A DNA stretch of 52,778 nucleotides from Commensalibacter communis (GTDB lineage: Bacteria; Pseudomonadota; Alphaproteobacteria; Acetobacterales; Acetobacteraceae): positions 1 through 52,778 of the forward strand of contig NZ_CAMXCM010000010.1 of NCBI RefSeq assembly GCF_947179015.1, read 5' to 3'. This document shows positions 8,769-17,847 of this stretch, piece after piece. The notes under the pieces were generated by a model. That model ran no database searches and had not been told where the DNA came from. It worked only from the letters and a program-made list of their open reading frames with translations. The position numbers were made by a program, and so were the translations under genes. The stretch's first letter is position 1, and every line of letters begins with the position of its first letter.

Positions 8769-10211
8769 TTACGAACCATCAGCACCTGCATTTTGTTCTA
8801 GCATTTTAATCATCTCGACAACGGTGTATAAAGCCCTTTTTATAGGTTCAGTAAGATTAAAAGAACAATTAAGCCTTATATAATTTCGAGGTAAATTATC
8901 TTGTTGAAACAAAATGCTAGGGGCGATTACAATTTTTTTATCTAGCAAATGTTGGTATAGAACGGTGCTATCAACATTTATGGGTAATTGTATCCATAAA
9001 AAATAACCTGTCGCATATAAATAAATCTTGCAACTTTTGGGTAGTATTTCTTTTAATAATTTATAATACGTATTTTTATTTTTCTGTAATTTTAGCCGTA
9101 ATTGTCTCAAATGTTTTTCGTAATGATGTGTGCCGATAAAATCTACCAATGCATGCTGCATTAAATTACTGGCTGAAACAGTGCTCATCAATTGCAAATG
9201 TTGAATTGCATTGGAAAATGGTCGAGAATGCACCCACCCCACCCGAACACCTGCGCCTAATATTTTCGAGAATGATGAACAATGCAATACATAATTTTCT
9301 TTATCAAAATATTTTACTGATAAAGGTTTTTGTTTTTCGTAAAATAGCTCTTGATAAACATCATCTTCGATTAAATAGACTTTATATCGATGCAACAACT
9401 CTGCAATCACTAATTTAATTTCATTACTGACGGTAAATCCGATGGGATTATGTGCATTTAACATTAACCAACAAACTTTGATTGGATAATTTTTCAAAGC
9501 ACTCTCAAACGCATTCACATCAAACCCATGCTCGGGGTGCTCGGGTATCGTGATAACATTTAAACCCAATCTTTCTGCTGCTTGCCAAGCCCCATAAAAG
9601 ATTGTTTGTTGTAATAAGATAAAATCCCCAGGTTTAGTCAATGCTTGCAAAGATAAATTTAATGCATCCAATGCTCCAGAAGTAATCACAATATCTTCTG
9701 GTTGCGTCGAAATCCCATTTAAACTGTATCGACTGGCTAAGATTTGTCTGAGATGCAAAGACCCTGGTGGCATGCTGTCAGTGCTGAGCGAGCTATTGGG
9801 TAGTTTGGCATGTTGAGAAAGAATTTTCATAAAATGAGTGTTGCATAATAGTGGAACCGATGGAAAGGCCGATCCTAGTGGAATGACATGATCTTGTTGC
9901 AACCTCTTTAGATGATCGAATACCAATGAATTAATTTCAATATTGGTGTTTAATGCTACTTTGTTGGTATGTTCTGGAGATATATTTATATCCCCAGAAA
10001 CGTAATATCCTGATTTTTGCTTTGTATAAATCCATCCTTTTGCTTCCAATTCTTGATATGCATTTAATACTGTCATCAAGCTATATCCGGAGCTTTGAGC
10101 CTGCGCTCTTAACGACGGTAATTTTTTATGTGCAGGCCATGACCCACTTTCGATCAAAAATTGAATATTTTTAGCAAGTTGTCTAAATTTATACATCGAT
10201 CTCAACATCAT
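8769..10211 (-). CDS. MocR/PdxR-type transcription regulator (GntR HTH + aminotransferase fold)
   Basis: About 480 residues. An N-terminal GntR-type winged helix (PSLRAQAQSSGYSLMTVLNAY, then GWIYTKQKSGYYVSG) is fused to a fold-type I aminotransferase domain. PLP-site features include SGALDALNLSLQAL, NAHNPIGFTVS, EDDVYQEL and the Schiff-base Lys in HCSSFSKILGAGVRVGW. MocR proteins sense PLP or amino compounds and control nearby genes. It lies 37 bases downstream of the DUF2474/cioB genes on the same strand, not divergent from a target as usual. The frame extends to a TTG at 10220; I use ATG 10211, while ATG 10196 has the best GAG-type ribosome binding site. Confidence 0.88.
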   Translation of the reverse strand: MMLRSMYKFRQLAKNIQFLIESGSWPAHKKLPSLRAQAQSSGYSLMTVLNAYQELEAKGWIYTKQKSGYYVSGDINISPEHTNKVALNTNIEINSLVFDHLKRLQQDHVIPLGSAFPSVPLLCNTHFMKILSQHAKLPNSSLSTDSMPPGSLHLRQILASRYSLNGISTQPEDIVITSGALDALNLSLQALTKPGDFILLQQTIFYGAWQAAERLGLNVITIPEHPEHGFDVNAFESALKNYPIKVCWLMLNAHNPIGFTVSNEIKLVIAELLHRYKVYLIEDDVYQELFYEKQKPLSVKYFDKENYVLHCSSFSKILGAGVRVGWVHSRPFSNAIQHLQLMSTVSASNLMQHALVDFIGTHHYEKHLRQLRLKLQKNKNTYYKLLKEILPKSCKIYLYATGYFLWIQLPINVDSTVLYQHLLDKKIVIAPSILFQQDNLPRNYIRLNCSFNLTEPIKRALYTVVEMIKMLEQNAGADGS

Positions 10212-10248
10212 AAAATACAAGTAGCACCATAATAAGAGATCTCAGACT

Positions 10249-10401
10249 CTAATGATAAATGCTGTTCTTGGCCATTAATAATATGACTCGAAAGAACTGT
10301 GCCACAACACCCAAAGACAACACTCCAGACAACCATAAAACAACAAACCATTGCCATTGTTTTAATTGTAAGTTTTTTGTACGATTAATGATACCCTTCA
10401 T
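10249..10401 (-). CDS. Small DUF2474-like subunit of the cyanide-insensitive oxidase
   Basis: A 50-residue gene. It begins inside the 3' end of cioB (17-base overlap, ATG 10401) and ends at TAG 10249. It carries one hydrophobic helix, WFVVLWLSGVLSLGVVAQFF, preceded by basic and polar residues, then RVILLMAKN. The LWLSGVLSLGVVA core fits the short DUF2474 proteins encoded right after cydB/cioB in many proteobacteria, functional counterparts of CydX that stabilise the oxidase. Position and topology make this likely; the family match was judged by eye. Confidence 0.75.
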   Translation of the reverse strand: MKGIINRTKNLQLKQWQWFVVLWLSGVLSLGVVAQFFRVILLMAKNSIYH

Positions 10402-11389
10402 CATCTACCCCCACTTTACTTTTAAACACCCAATACGTTAATATCGTATAACCAATAATTATCGGTAGTAAAATCGCAACACCAACCAAAGCAAATAATT
10501 GGCTGCTATGGGGCGCTGCCGCCTGCCATAATGAGACAGAAGGTGGAATAATATTTGGCCATAAACTAATCAAAAAACCAGCATAAGTAATCAGCACCAA
10601 ACATAGAATACATAGAAATGGTTGCTTATCACTTTGTGTCCGACATGCACGCAAAATCAACCAAGAAAATAGTAACACTAAGACAGGTACTGGTGAAAGA
10701 TACATTAAATTGGGCATCTTAAACCAGCGTGATGCGATCTCTGGATGAATAAAAGGCGTATAAAAACTGACACCTGCAAAAATGACTAATAAACCAATGA
10801 GTAATTTAGGCATTAATTGATACATACTTTGTTGCAAATCATCTTTGGTTTTCATCACTAACCAAGCGCATCCCAAAGCAGCATACATCATCACAACACC
10901 CACACCGGTAAAAATGGAAAACGGTGTTAACCAATCAAGAGGACCCCCAGCATAGGCGTTATTTACCACATGTATCCCTTGGATATATGCGCCCAAAATA
11001 ACCCCTTGGAAAAAACTGGTTAGGGTTGATCCCCATATAAATGCCCAATCCCAAAGATATTTACTGCGATGTGCTTTGAAACGAAATTCAAAAGCCACCC
11101 CTCGGAAAATAAGACATATTAGCATCAGAATAATCGGAATATATAAGGCTGATAAAACCGTAGCATAGACCAATGGAAAGGCCGCGTATAATCCAGCCCC
11201 TCCCAACACCATCCACGTTTCATTGCCATCCCAAACGGGGGCAACCGTATTCATCATCACATCACGATGCTTATGACTTTTGACAAAAGGAAATAAAATC
11301 CCTATTCCCAAATCAAAACCATCCAGAACAATGTAAATCAGCACACCAAGAGCGATAATACTCGCCCAAATAACTGCTAAATCTATCAT
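10385..11389 (-). CDS. cioB: Cytochrome bd-type (CIO) ubiquinol oxidase subunit II
   Basis: 334 residues with about eight membrane helices. The N-terminus has the family signature VLIYIVLDGFDLGIGILFPF, followed by NTVAPVWDGNETWMVLGGAGLYAAFPLVYA, both hallmarks of CydB/CioB. Subunit II forms the pseudo-symmetric partner of subunit I and contributes to quinol oxidation with reduction of O2 in the inner membrane. Its ATG overlaps the subunit I stop by four bases (ATGA), and the DUF2474 gene overlaps its own 3' end, so the three are coupled. Bd oxidases give respiration at low oxygen and tolerance to cyanide and other inhibitors. Confidence 0.96.
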   Translation of the reverse strand: MIDLAVIWASIIALGVLIYIVLDGFDLGIGILFPFVKSHKHRDVMMNTVAPVWDGNETWMVLGGAGLYAAFPLVYATVLSALYIPIILMLICLIFRGVAFEFRFKAHRSKYLWDWAFIWGSTLTSFFQGVILGAYIQGIHVVNNAYAGGPLDWLTPFSIFTGVGVVMMYAALGCAWLVMKTKDDLQQSMYQLMPKLLIGLLVIFAGVSFYTPFIHPEIASRWFKMPNLMYLSPVPVLVLLFSWLILRACRTQSDKQPFLCILCLVLITYAGFLISLWPNIIPPSVSLWQAAAPHSSQLFALVGVAILLPIIIGYTILTYWVFKSKVGVDDEGYH

Positions 11390-12762
11390 AATAACTCATC
11401 CTTACTATTCAGTTTTGCAGGTGAAGCATGCAAAGGATATTCTTTGGGTCCTTGATTGATTAATTTGAAAATATAGTATATTCCGCTACCAAAGACGACC
11501 GTGTAAACAGTGACAAAAATAATTAAACTTAATCCGACTTGATCTGCGACAACTGTGTTCGAAAACCCATGTTCTGTGCGTAACATATTATAAACAACCC
11601 ATGGCTGACGACCAACTTCTGTGGTTACCCAACCTGCTAATAACGCAATATATCCTGTGGGCCCCATAAATAATGCAAAATAACTGAACCATTTGCTGGT
11701 ATATAATCGTTTTTTATACCTCAACCACAATGCTGTAAAAGACATCGCAATCATCAAGAAACATAGGCCAACCATCAAGCGAAAAGTCCAAAAAACAATT
11801 AAAGAATTGGGCCTATCTTGTGCTGGGAACTCTTTTAACCCTTTAACAACACCATTCCAACGATGGGTTAAAATCAAACTACCAACATAAGGGAGAGAAA
11901 CAGTGTAATAATTTTTTTCCTGCTTCATATCTGGAATAGTAAATAAAATCAAAGCCATTGGATTATCTGTATTGGTTTCCCAATGTGCCTCAATAGCTGC
12001 CAATTTAGCAGGCTGATATTTTAACGTATTTAACCCTTGTGCATCCCCGAAATAAACTTGAGCACAACACGTAATTAAAACCATCCATAACGCCATGGAA
12101 AATGCTTTCATTGTCATTGGCGAGCGATGACCACGTAATAACTGCCATCCTGATGCCCCAACCACTAATAAAGAAGACACTAAAAAAGCAGCTGTTCCCA
12201 TATGAAGTAATCGATGGATGAAACTTGGGTTAAAGATAATTTGCAACCAATCATGTGGAACAATAATTCCATTTTCAACAGTAAACCCTTGGGGCGTTTG
12301 CATCCAGCTGTTCGAAGATAAAATCCAAAACATCGACATACATGTTCCCAGTGCCACCATCATAGTCGCTGCAAAATGGGCTTTGGGGCCAACACGTCCC
12401 CACCCAAACAACATGATCCCAAGGAAACCTGCTTCTAAGAAGAATGCACTTAACACTTCATATGCTAACAAAGGTCCAGTAACACCCCCTGCAATACGGG
12501 CAAATTCGCTCCAGTTCGTGCCGAATTGGTACGCCATCACAATACCCGACACAACTCCCATCGCAAATGCAACAGCAAATATCTTAGACCAGTATTTAAA
12601 CATATCTAAGTAAATTTTCTGTCCAGTACGCAGCCACTTCCATTCAATAATCGCCAAAAAACAGGCTAAACCAATAGAAGTCGCTGGAAATATGATATGA
12701 AACGAAACGGTAAATGCAAATTGTAACCGCGCCAATTCCAATGCTGTAAGACCAAAGAACAT
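11386..12762 (-). CDS. cioA: Cytochrome bd-type (CIO) ubiquinol oxidase subunit I
   Basis: 458 residues. The haem-ligand region FTVSFHIIFPATSIG near residue 21, the NSWMQTPQGF motif and the late GWVTTEVGRQPWVVYN block identify CydA/CioA. The loop after residue 240 (quinol-binding Q loop) is short (AAIEAHWETNTDNPMALILF, then FPAQDRP), which marks the cyanide-insensitive (CIO, short-Q-loop) type rather than the long-loop E. coli enzyme. First gene of the operon; a perfect 11-base inverted repeat at 12920-12946 lies 158 bases upstream and is a candidate operator. Acetic acid bacteria commonly use this oxidase beside cytochrome bo3. Confidence 0.96.
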   Translation of the reverse strand: MFFGLTALELARLQFAFTVSFHIIFPATSIGLACFLAIIEWKWLRTGQKIYLDMFKYWSKIFAVAFAMGVVSGIVMAYQFGTNWSEFARIAGGVTGPLLAYEVLSAFFLEAGFLGIMLFGWGRVGPKAHFAATMMVALGTCMSMFWILSSNSWMQTPQGFTVENGIIVPHDWLQIIFNPSFIHRLLHMGTAAFLVSSLLVVGASGWQLLRGHRSPMTMKAFSMALWMVLITCCAQVYFGDAQGLNTLKYQPAKLAAIEAHWETNTDNPMALILFTIPDMKQEKNYYTVSLPYVGSLILTHRWNGVVKGLKEFPAQDRPNSLIVFWTFRLMVGLCFLMIAMSFTALWLRYKKRLYTSKWFSYFALFMGPTGYIALLAGWVTTEVGRQPWVVYNMLRTEHGFSNTVVADQVGLSLIIFVTVYTVVFGSGIYYIFKLINQGPKEYPLHASPAKLNSKDELL

Positions 12763-12919
12763 AATTACACCCTATACACTTTGTTAATGAAGATGCTGCA
12801 CAAAGACTATCAAGAATGTAATGATGCGAATGTATAAAAAAAAGGTAAGATACAAAAAATAAAATAAAAACTATAACAAATAATAAAGAAACTGTTATAT
12901 ATCGATCGAAAATTAATTC

Positions 12920-12946
12920 TATATGGTATATCTGTTATACCATATA
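12920..12946. promoter_or_regulatory. Perfect 11-base inverted repeat, candidate operator between cioA and ynfA
   Basis: TATATGGTATA (12920-12930) and TATACCATATA (12936-12946) are exactly complementary with a 5-base spacer (TCTGT). The core TGGTATA-TATACCA has the look of a dimeric regulator site. It sits in the 293-base divergent gap between cioA and the YnfA gene, about 110 bases from the latter. No U-tract follows, so a terminator is unlikely. The regulator is unknown. Confidence 0.5.
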
Positions 12947-13055
12947 CAAATTCATTGCCATTCAGTTACGCTTTACATCAACTTGATTATTCCTTTATAA
13001 CTCATTTATAGCGGAAACTCTATTAAAAAATCAGCGCTTTTTTTTGGATAAATTA

Positions 13056-13379
13056 ATGATATCTTTTATCTTTTATTTCTTGGCTGCTTTTGCAGAAATT
13101 GCGGGATGTTTTTCATTTTGGGCATGGGTACGTTTGGGCAAGACCCCGTTATGGATCATCCCAGGCACGTTCTCTTTGTTATTTTTCGCATGGATGTTAA
13201 CTAAAGTTAATGTAGATGTTGCTGGACGTGCTTATGCGATTTATGGTGGAATTTATATTCTTTGTTCTTTGATATGGTTATGGGCGATCGAAGATACCCC
13301 ACCTGATAAATGGGATATCACAGGTGCAGCAATTTGTTTAATCGGGGCAAGTATTATTCTATTCGCCCCACGTTCGTAA
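13056..13379 (+). CDS. ynfA: YnfA-family (UPF0060) small membrane protein
   Basis: 107 residues from ATG 13056, matching the usual 105-110 of the family; an upstream TTG at 13044 is possible, but a GGA ribosome site sits 8-10 bases before the ATG. Four membrane helices are visible. Family motifs are [32 protein letters not shown] and [16 protein letters not shown]. YnfA belongs to the drug/metabolite transporter superfamily, related to small multidrug resistance pumps, and may export cationic compounds as a dimer; the physiological role is unsettled. It converges with the next gene, with only six bases between the stops. Confidence 0.93.
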   Translation: MISFIFYFLAAFAEIAGCFSFWAWVRLGKTPLWIIPGTFSLLFFAWMLTKVNVDVAGRAYAIYGGIYILCSLIWLWAIEDTPPDKWDITGAAICLIGASIILFAPRS

Positions 13380-13385
13380 CAAGTA

Positions 13386-15005
13386 TTATTTACACATTAA
13401 ATCCTTTGCCACAGCCTCGGCCATTTTTATTCCATCGATCGCAGCAGACATGATCCCGCCAGCATAGCCAGCCCCTTCGCCTGCAGGATACAGACCTTGT
13501 GTATTGATACTGTTACCATTTTCTTCTCTGGGAATACGAACAGGCGAAGAGGTTCTGGTTTCAACACCTGTCATCACTGCATCGGCAAAGCTAAAACCGG
13601 ACAATTTACGATTAAAAGAAGGTAGAGCCTCTTTGATAGCATTCACTACAAAATTCGGTAATATATCAATCAAATTACTGGGGGTGATGCCTGGCTTATA
13701 AGAAGGAATGACTTCCCCCAATGCAGTTGTTGCTCGACCAGCAAGGAAATCTTCCACACGTTGGACAGGAGCTTTGTAATCTGATCCACCCAAGACAAAG
13801 GCTTTGCGTTCCAATGCTCTTTGAAAATCAATACCGGCCAAAGGATTATCTGGATAATCTTTTTGAGGGTCGACACTGACCACCAATGCCGCATTGGCAT
13901 TGCGTTCCGCACGGGAATATTGGCTCATTCCATTGGTTACCACGCCCCCCTCTTCTGAAGCAGCGGCTACCACTGTTCCACCAGGACACATACAAAAAGA
14001 ATAAACGCCACGATCATTGCCTGCATGATGCACTAATTTATAATCTGCTGCCCCCAGCTTTTCATGACCAGCCTGAGGGCCAAAGCGGACTTTATCAATC
14101 ATGGATTGAGGATGTTCTATACGCACCCCAACAGAAAAAGGTTTGGCTTGAATAGCAACTCCATCTTTGTATAAAGATGCCATCATATCTCTGGCACTGT
14201 GCCCTGTCGCGAGGATCACATGACGACTGGCGATTTCAGTGCCATCCGTCAACTTGACCCCCATAATTTGACGGTCTTTATCCATCAATATTGAATCAAC
14301 ATGCGCACTAAATTGATAAGATCCGCCGTAAGATTCAATTTCAGCACGGATTTGTTCTACCATACTGACCAAGCGGAATGTTCCGATATGGGGCTTGGAG
14401 AGATATAAAATCTCTTCAGGCGCACCCGCTTTGACAAATTCCGTTAAAACTTTATATCCATAATGATTCGGATCACTGATTTGCGTATATAATTTTCCAT
14501 CAGAGAATGTTCCAGCCCCACCCTCGCCGTATTGCACGTTACTTTCTGGATTAAAATTCGTTTTACGCCAAAACGCAAAAGTATCCACTGTGCGTTCCCG
14601 AACCGCTTTACCACGTTCCAAAATCAATGGGCGTAGTCCCATTTGTGCTAATAAAAGCCCAGCCATAAATCCACAGGGCCCAGCCCCAATCACAATCGGT
14701 CGCTGATAGGAAGACTGGCTGGATAATTGTTCACCATCAGCACGATCAACAACAAATTGATACTTCACTTCGGGTGCTTTTTGAATATGTTTATCTTGCG
14801 TGTGAACATTCAAACAATCCGTATCATTCTCGACAGTGCAATCAATCGTATAGACCAATAAAATATGACCCCGTCTGCGTGCATCATAACCACGACGAAC
14901 AATGTGGTAATCAATAATATGGGTTGCAAGGCGTTCGTGGAGTGCATTTTTTAAATCTGCATCACTGTGATTAAGAGGAAGTTTAAGTTCTGTAATTCGG
15001 ATCAT
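13386..15005 (-). CDS. FAD-dependent dehydrogenase (COG2509 family)
   Basis: 539 residues. A small N-terminal domain (MIRITELKLPLNH..., then IVRRGYDARRRG) precedes a Rossmann FAD-binding fold with PIVIGAGPCGFMAGLLLAQ and LILERG. Further family features are NVQYGEGGAGTFSDGKLYT, KPHIGTFRL, HVILATGHSARDM, SFCMCPGGTVV and a C-terminal YPAGEGAGYAGGIMSAAIDG that closes the FAD site. The family is widespread but its substrate is unknown. Cys in CMCPGG is conserved in my memory of the family. It is divergent from the cation-efflux gene, with a 9-base inverted repeat between them at 15069-15095. Confidence 0.9.
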   Translation of the reverse strand: MIRITELKLPLNHSDADLKNALHERLATHIIDYHIVRRGYDARRRGHILLVYTIDCTVENDTDCLNVHTQDKHIQKAPEVKYQFVVDRADGEQLSSQSSYQRPIVIGAGPCGFMAGLLLAQMGLRPLILERGKAVRERTVDTFAFWRKTNFNPESNVQYGEGGAGTFSDGKLYTQISDPNHYGYKVLTEFVKAGAPEEILYLSKPHIGTFRLVSMVEQIRAEIESYGGSYQFSAHVDSILMDKDRQIMGVKLTDGTEIASRHVILATGHSARDMMASLYKDGVAIQAKPFSVGVRIEHPQSMIDKVRFGPQAGHEKLGAADYKLVHHAGNDRGVYSFCMCPGGTVVAAASEEGGVVTNGMSQYSRAERNANAALVVSVDPQKDYPDNPLAGIDFQRALERKAFVLGGSDYKAPVQRVEDFLAGRATTALGEVIPSYKPGITPSNLIDILPNFVVNAIKEALPSFNRKLSGFSFADAVMTGVETRTSSPVRIPREENGNSINTQGLYPAGEGAGYAGGIMSAAIDGIKMAEAVAKDLMCK

Positions 15006-15068
15006 CGGCTTTATAACTGTGAAAAATATTAATAAAATAGTTAAGCAAGTTTATTTCAGGATATACCT

Positions 15069-15095
15069 TATAAATAGCATAGAAAACTATTTATA
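15069..15095. promoter_or_regulatory. 9-base inverted repeat, candidate operator before the cation-efflux genes
   Basis: TATAAATAG (15069-15077) and CTATTTATA (15087-15095) are perfectly complementary with a 9-base spacer. The site lies in the 196-base gap between the divergent COG2509 flavoprotein and the first CDF transporter. The geometry suits a dimeric metal-responsive repressor, which is inference; no metalloregulator gene is visible nearby. Confidence 0.4.
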
Positions 15096-15201
15096 TTTAT
15101 CACCAAAATGAGTATATAATATGAAAATTAAATACATATTTATATATCCTTCTTATTTTATCAATTAAAATCCCACCCTCATCCCCAAAGGATCGCCTGT
15201 C

Positions 15202-16197
15202 ATGTCCGATCATTCCACTCATCATCATGAACATGACCATTCACATGACGACCATCATGGATGCGATGGTCACTCCCATACACATTCGCATTCGCATGCA
15301 CATGGACATCACCATGTTCCAAAATCTTTTGGCACTGCTTTTGCGGTCGGTATTACGTTAAACCTGATTTACGTGATCGCCGAAGCAGCATGGGGGTTTT
15401 GGGGTAACTCTTTGGCATTATTAGCCGATGCTGGACATAATCTTTCGGATATTCTTGCGTTGGCATGTGCTTGGATTGCCGCAATTCTGGGGCAAAAAAA
15501 ACCAACTGATAACTTCACTTATGGATATCGCAGGACTTCTATTCTCGCATCCCTGACCAATGCTGTGATTTTGTTGATCGTCACAGGTGGTATTATCTTA
15601 GAAGCCATCGAACGTATTTTTCACCCCGCACCTGTTGCTGGATGGACAGTCATTATTGTGGCAGCAATTGGTGTGGTGGTCAATGGCGTAACCGCCATGA
15701 TGTTTGCCTCTGGACACAAAGAAGATCTGAATATTAAAGGCGCATTTTTACACATGGCTTATGATGCGTTGCTTTCTTTGGGGGTTGTCATTACAGGGAT
15801 TATTATTCTCTTTACCAACTTTAACCTATTGGATCCAATTATCAGCCTTGTTGTTTCAATTGTTATTATTATGGGAACTTGGTCTTTACTTAAGGATTCT
15901 GTGACTTTGGCGGTGGATGGCGTGCCTACCAATATCAATCGCAAAAATGTCGAACAATATTTACGTGCATTGCCCAGTATCGTTGATTTACATGACTTGC
16001 ATATATGGGCAATGAGCACCACAGAAACAGCGTTGACCGTTCATTTGGTCAGTAATGTTGACCATCGTTTAGATGATTTCCTATCTGTTACTTCTCAGCA
16101 GTTAAAAGATCAGTTTAAAATTGGACATACAACCATTCAAATTGAATTACAGCATGAAGCCGAGATTTGTCTTTTAGCGCACGCTGAAACCGTATGA
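15202..16197 (+). CDS. Cation diffusion facilitator, CzcD/ZitB type, His-rich N-terminus
   Basis: 331 residues. The first 35 residues are a metal-binding tail (HHHEHDHSHDDHHG, then HSHTHSHSHAHGHHH). Six membrane helices follow, with the helix II metal site ALLADAGHNLSDILALA (HxxxD) and the matching helix V HMAYDALLSLG (HxxxD). The C-terminal cytoplasmic domain includes LHDLHIWAMS. It exports Zn2+ or related divalent ions (Co, Cd, Ni) in exchange for protons across the inner membrane. An AAAGGA ribosome site lies 11 bases before ATG. A second CDF gene starts 30 bases downstream on the same strand, so the two are likely cotranscribed. Confidence 0.95.
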   Translation: MSDHSTHHHEHDHSHDDHHGCDGHSHTHSHSHAHGHHHVPKSFGTAFAVGITLNLIYVIAEAAWGFWGNSLALLADAGHNLSDILALACAWIAAILGQKKPTDNFTYGYRRTSILASLTNAVILLIVTGGIILEAIERIFHPAPVAGWTVIIVAAIGVVVNGVTAMMFASGHKEDLNIKGAFLHMAYDALLSLGVVITGIIILFTNFNLLDPIISLVVSIVIIMGTWSLLKDSVTLAVDGVPTNINRKNVEQYLRALPSIVDLHDLHIWAMSTTETALTVHLVSNVDHRLDDFLSVTSQQLKDQFKIGHTTIQIELQHEAEICLLAHAETV

Positions 16198-16227
16198 TAT
16201 TTCAACATAACAATAGAAATTACCTCT

Positions 16228-17127
16228 ATGATTGTCAAAGTGATCCAAGATAAAAAAATACTGTTTAGTATTGGCAGCATTTTTATCAGTATCCTCGTAT
16301 TTACTCTAAAATACATAGCTTGGTATACTACAAACAGTGTTGCGTTCTATTCGGACATGCTGGAAACATTGATTAATGTTGCAGCTGCCATCTTGGGATG
16401 TGTTGCGTTAATTTTTGCATCTCGCCCTGCCGATCAGCAACACCCTTATGGTCATCATAAAGCAGAATATATTTCCGCAGCCATCGAAGGTTTACTCGTA
16501 TTAACCACGGCGGCATTAATTTTATATGAATCAGTCGAAGCTTGGCAGCATCCTAAACTGCCCACAGCACCTTTTATTGGGATATTATTCAATGGTTCTG
16601 CGGGTATCGTCAATTTATTTTGGTGTATTATTCTGATCAAAGTCGGTAGAAAATATTGTTCTCCTGCGTTGATTGCTGGTGGAGAGCATATTTTATCGGA
16701 CGTTTGGACAACAGTGGGGCTAATTTGTGGCTTCATTTTAATCCCACTGTTTCAATGGTCTTTGCTGGATGCGATCTTAGGCTTTTGTATTGCTATTAAT
16801 GTTCTACGCGTGGGATTACACGTGATTGTTGACTCTTTTAACGGGTTAATGGATCAAGCACCGCCAAAGCAAGTCACAGAACATATTTACGAAATCATCA
16901 AAGCAAATGCCACCGAAGCATTAGAGTTCCATATGGTTCGCTTTCGCCAAGTCGGTGCAATGACGTTCATTGATTTTCATTTGGTTGTTCCTGGCACAAT
17001 GAATGTTTACAAAGCCCATGAAATATGTGACAAAATTGAAATGGCTCTGAGAAAAGCAGTTGGTTTGATTTCCGTTAATATTCATGTTGAACCTGAAAAC
17101 GAAGCAAAAATAACGATTCCAAAATAA
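16228..17127 (+). CDS. Cation diffusion facilitator, FieF-like
   Basis: 299 residues, six membrane helices and a C-terminal ferredoxin-like domain. Helix II carries SVAFYSDMLETLINVAAAIL, where the metal site is Asp-Glu rather than the His-Asp of the neighbouring transporter; helix V has IAGGEHILSDVWTTVGLI (HxxxD). The loop ADQQHPYGHHKAEYISA is the family's Y-G-H/K signature. FieF-type proteins export Fe2+, Zn2+, Mn2+ or Co2+. The replacement of the helix II ligand suggests a different metal preference from the first CDF, so the pair may cover two ions. No His-rich tail. Confidence 0.93.
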   Translation: MIVKVIQDKKILFSIGSIFISILVFTLKYIAWYTTNSVAFYSDMLETLINVAAAILGCVALIFASRPADQQHPYGHHKAEYISAAIEGLLVLTTAALILYESVEAWQHPKLPTAPFIGILFNGSAGIVNLFWCIILIKVGRKYCSPALIAGGEHILSDVWTTVGLICGFILIPLFQWSLLDAILGFCIAINVLRVGLHVIVDSFNGLMDQAPPKQVTEHIYEIIKANATEALEFHMVRFRQVGAMTFIDFHLVVPGTMNVYKAHEICDKIEMALRKAVGLISVNIHVEPENEAKITIPK

Positions 17128-17245
17128 CCAAAAATTAACGTTTCGATAAATTTATATTTTTTTTGATTTTTTCCAATTAAAATATATATTTTTTAACAGA
17201 ATTCGCATAGTATACGGGCATTACTGAATTAAATTGGTTATAAAT

Positions 17246-17821
17246 ATGCAAATTCCTTCTCGTTGTGCAATTCTTCTTGACGCTGGGTATATTGAATATA
17301 TTACACGGCAAGAATTTCCTAATTTACAAATTAACTACGAAAAGTTAGTGAAAGAAATCACTTCGGACCATTCTTTATTCAGAACTTTTTACTATAATTG
17401 TCTGCCCAGCTTGGATTTTTCAACAGCTGAAGACGATAGAAACCTTTATGAAGGAAAAATGAATTTCTTCGAGGCGCTGAAATTCCTTCCTCATTTCGAA
17501 GTAAGGCTTGGTTTCTTGTCTAAATATGAAGATCAAGAGGGTAATTCGCTCAGCTTTCATCAAAAACGCGTCGATATCTTGATGGTTGTTGATATGATGC
17601 AACTTGCTTTGACGAAACAGATTGACCACTTAATTATTGCCACAGGGGATGGTGACTTGATCCCTGCAATCCAGGCGGTTAAGCAATCAGGTATTCTTGT
17701 TACCTTATGGCATGGGTCTTTTCGTGGAAAAGCCGCCCCAAACAGAGAGCTTTTCCAAATTTGTGATGAACGATATGAATTAGGAAAAATTATTCATAAA
17801 ATACAAAAACAAGGTCGATAA
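17246..17821 (+). CDS. NYN-domain (LabA/DUF88-type) putative ribonuclease
   Basis: About 191 residues. The PIN-like NYN fold is shown by the first acidic strand CAILLDAGYIEYI, the middle KRVDILMVVDMMQLAL (conserved Asp in RVDI) and the strand LIIATGDGDLIPAIQAVKQSG, which supplies the last acidic residues. Such proteins bind a divalent ion and are thought to act as nucleases on RNA, some linked to RNA processing or to phage defence. A TTG at 17234 would add four residues; I use ATG 17246, though neither start has a clear ribosome binding site. It converges with the WD40 gene. Confidence 0.82.
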   Translation: MQIPSRCAILLDAGYIEYITRQEFPNLQINYEKLVKEITSDHSLFRTFYYNCLPSLDFSTAEDDRNLYEGKMNFFEALKFLPHFEVRLGFLSKYEDQEGNSLSFHQKRVDILMVVDMMQLALTKQIDHLIIATGDGDLIPAIQAVKQSGILVTLWHGSFRGKAAPNRELFQICDERYELGKIIHKIQKQGR

Positions 17822-17847
17822 TTTGCTCGAAAACCATCAGAAGTTAC

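Noticed and set aside
9149-9418. 89-codon plus-strand frame within the MocR-type gene
   Set aside because: Antisense shadow of the aminotransferase domain, no start signal.
12218-12613. 131-codon plus-strand frame inside cioA
   Set aside because: Antisense to a well-supported oxidase gene; no family-like features.
12920-12946. Palindrome as a rho-independent terminator
   Set aside because: AT-rich stem without U-tract, in a divergent promoter region; better read as an operator.
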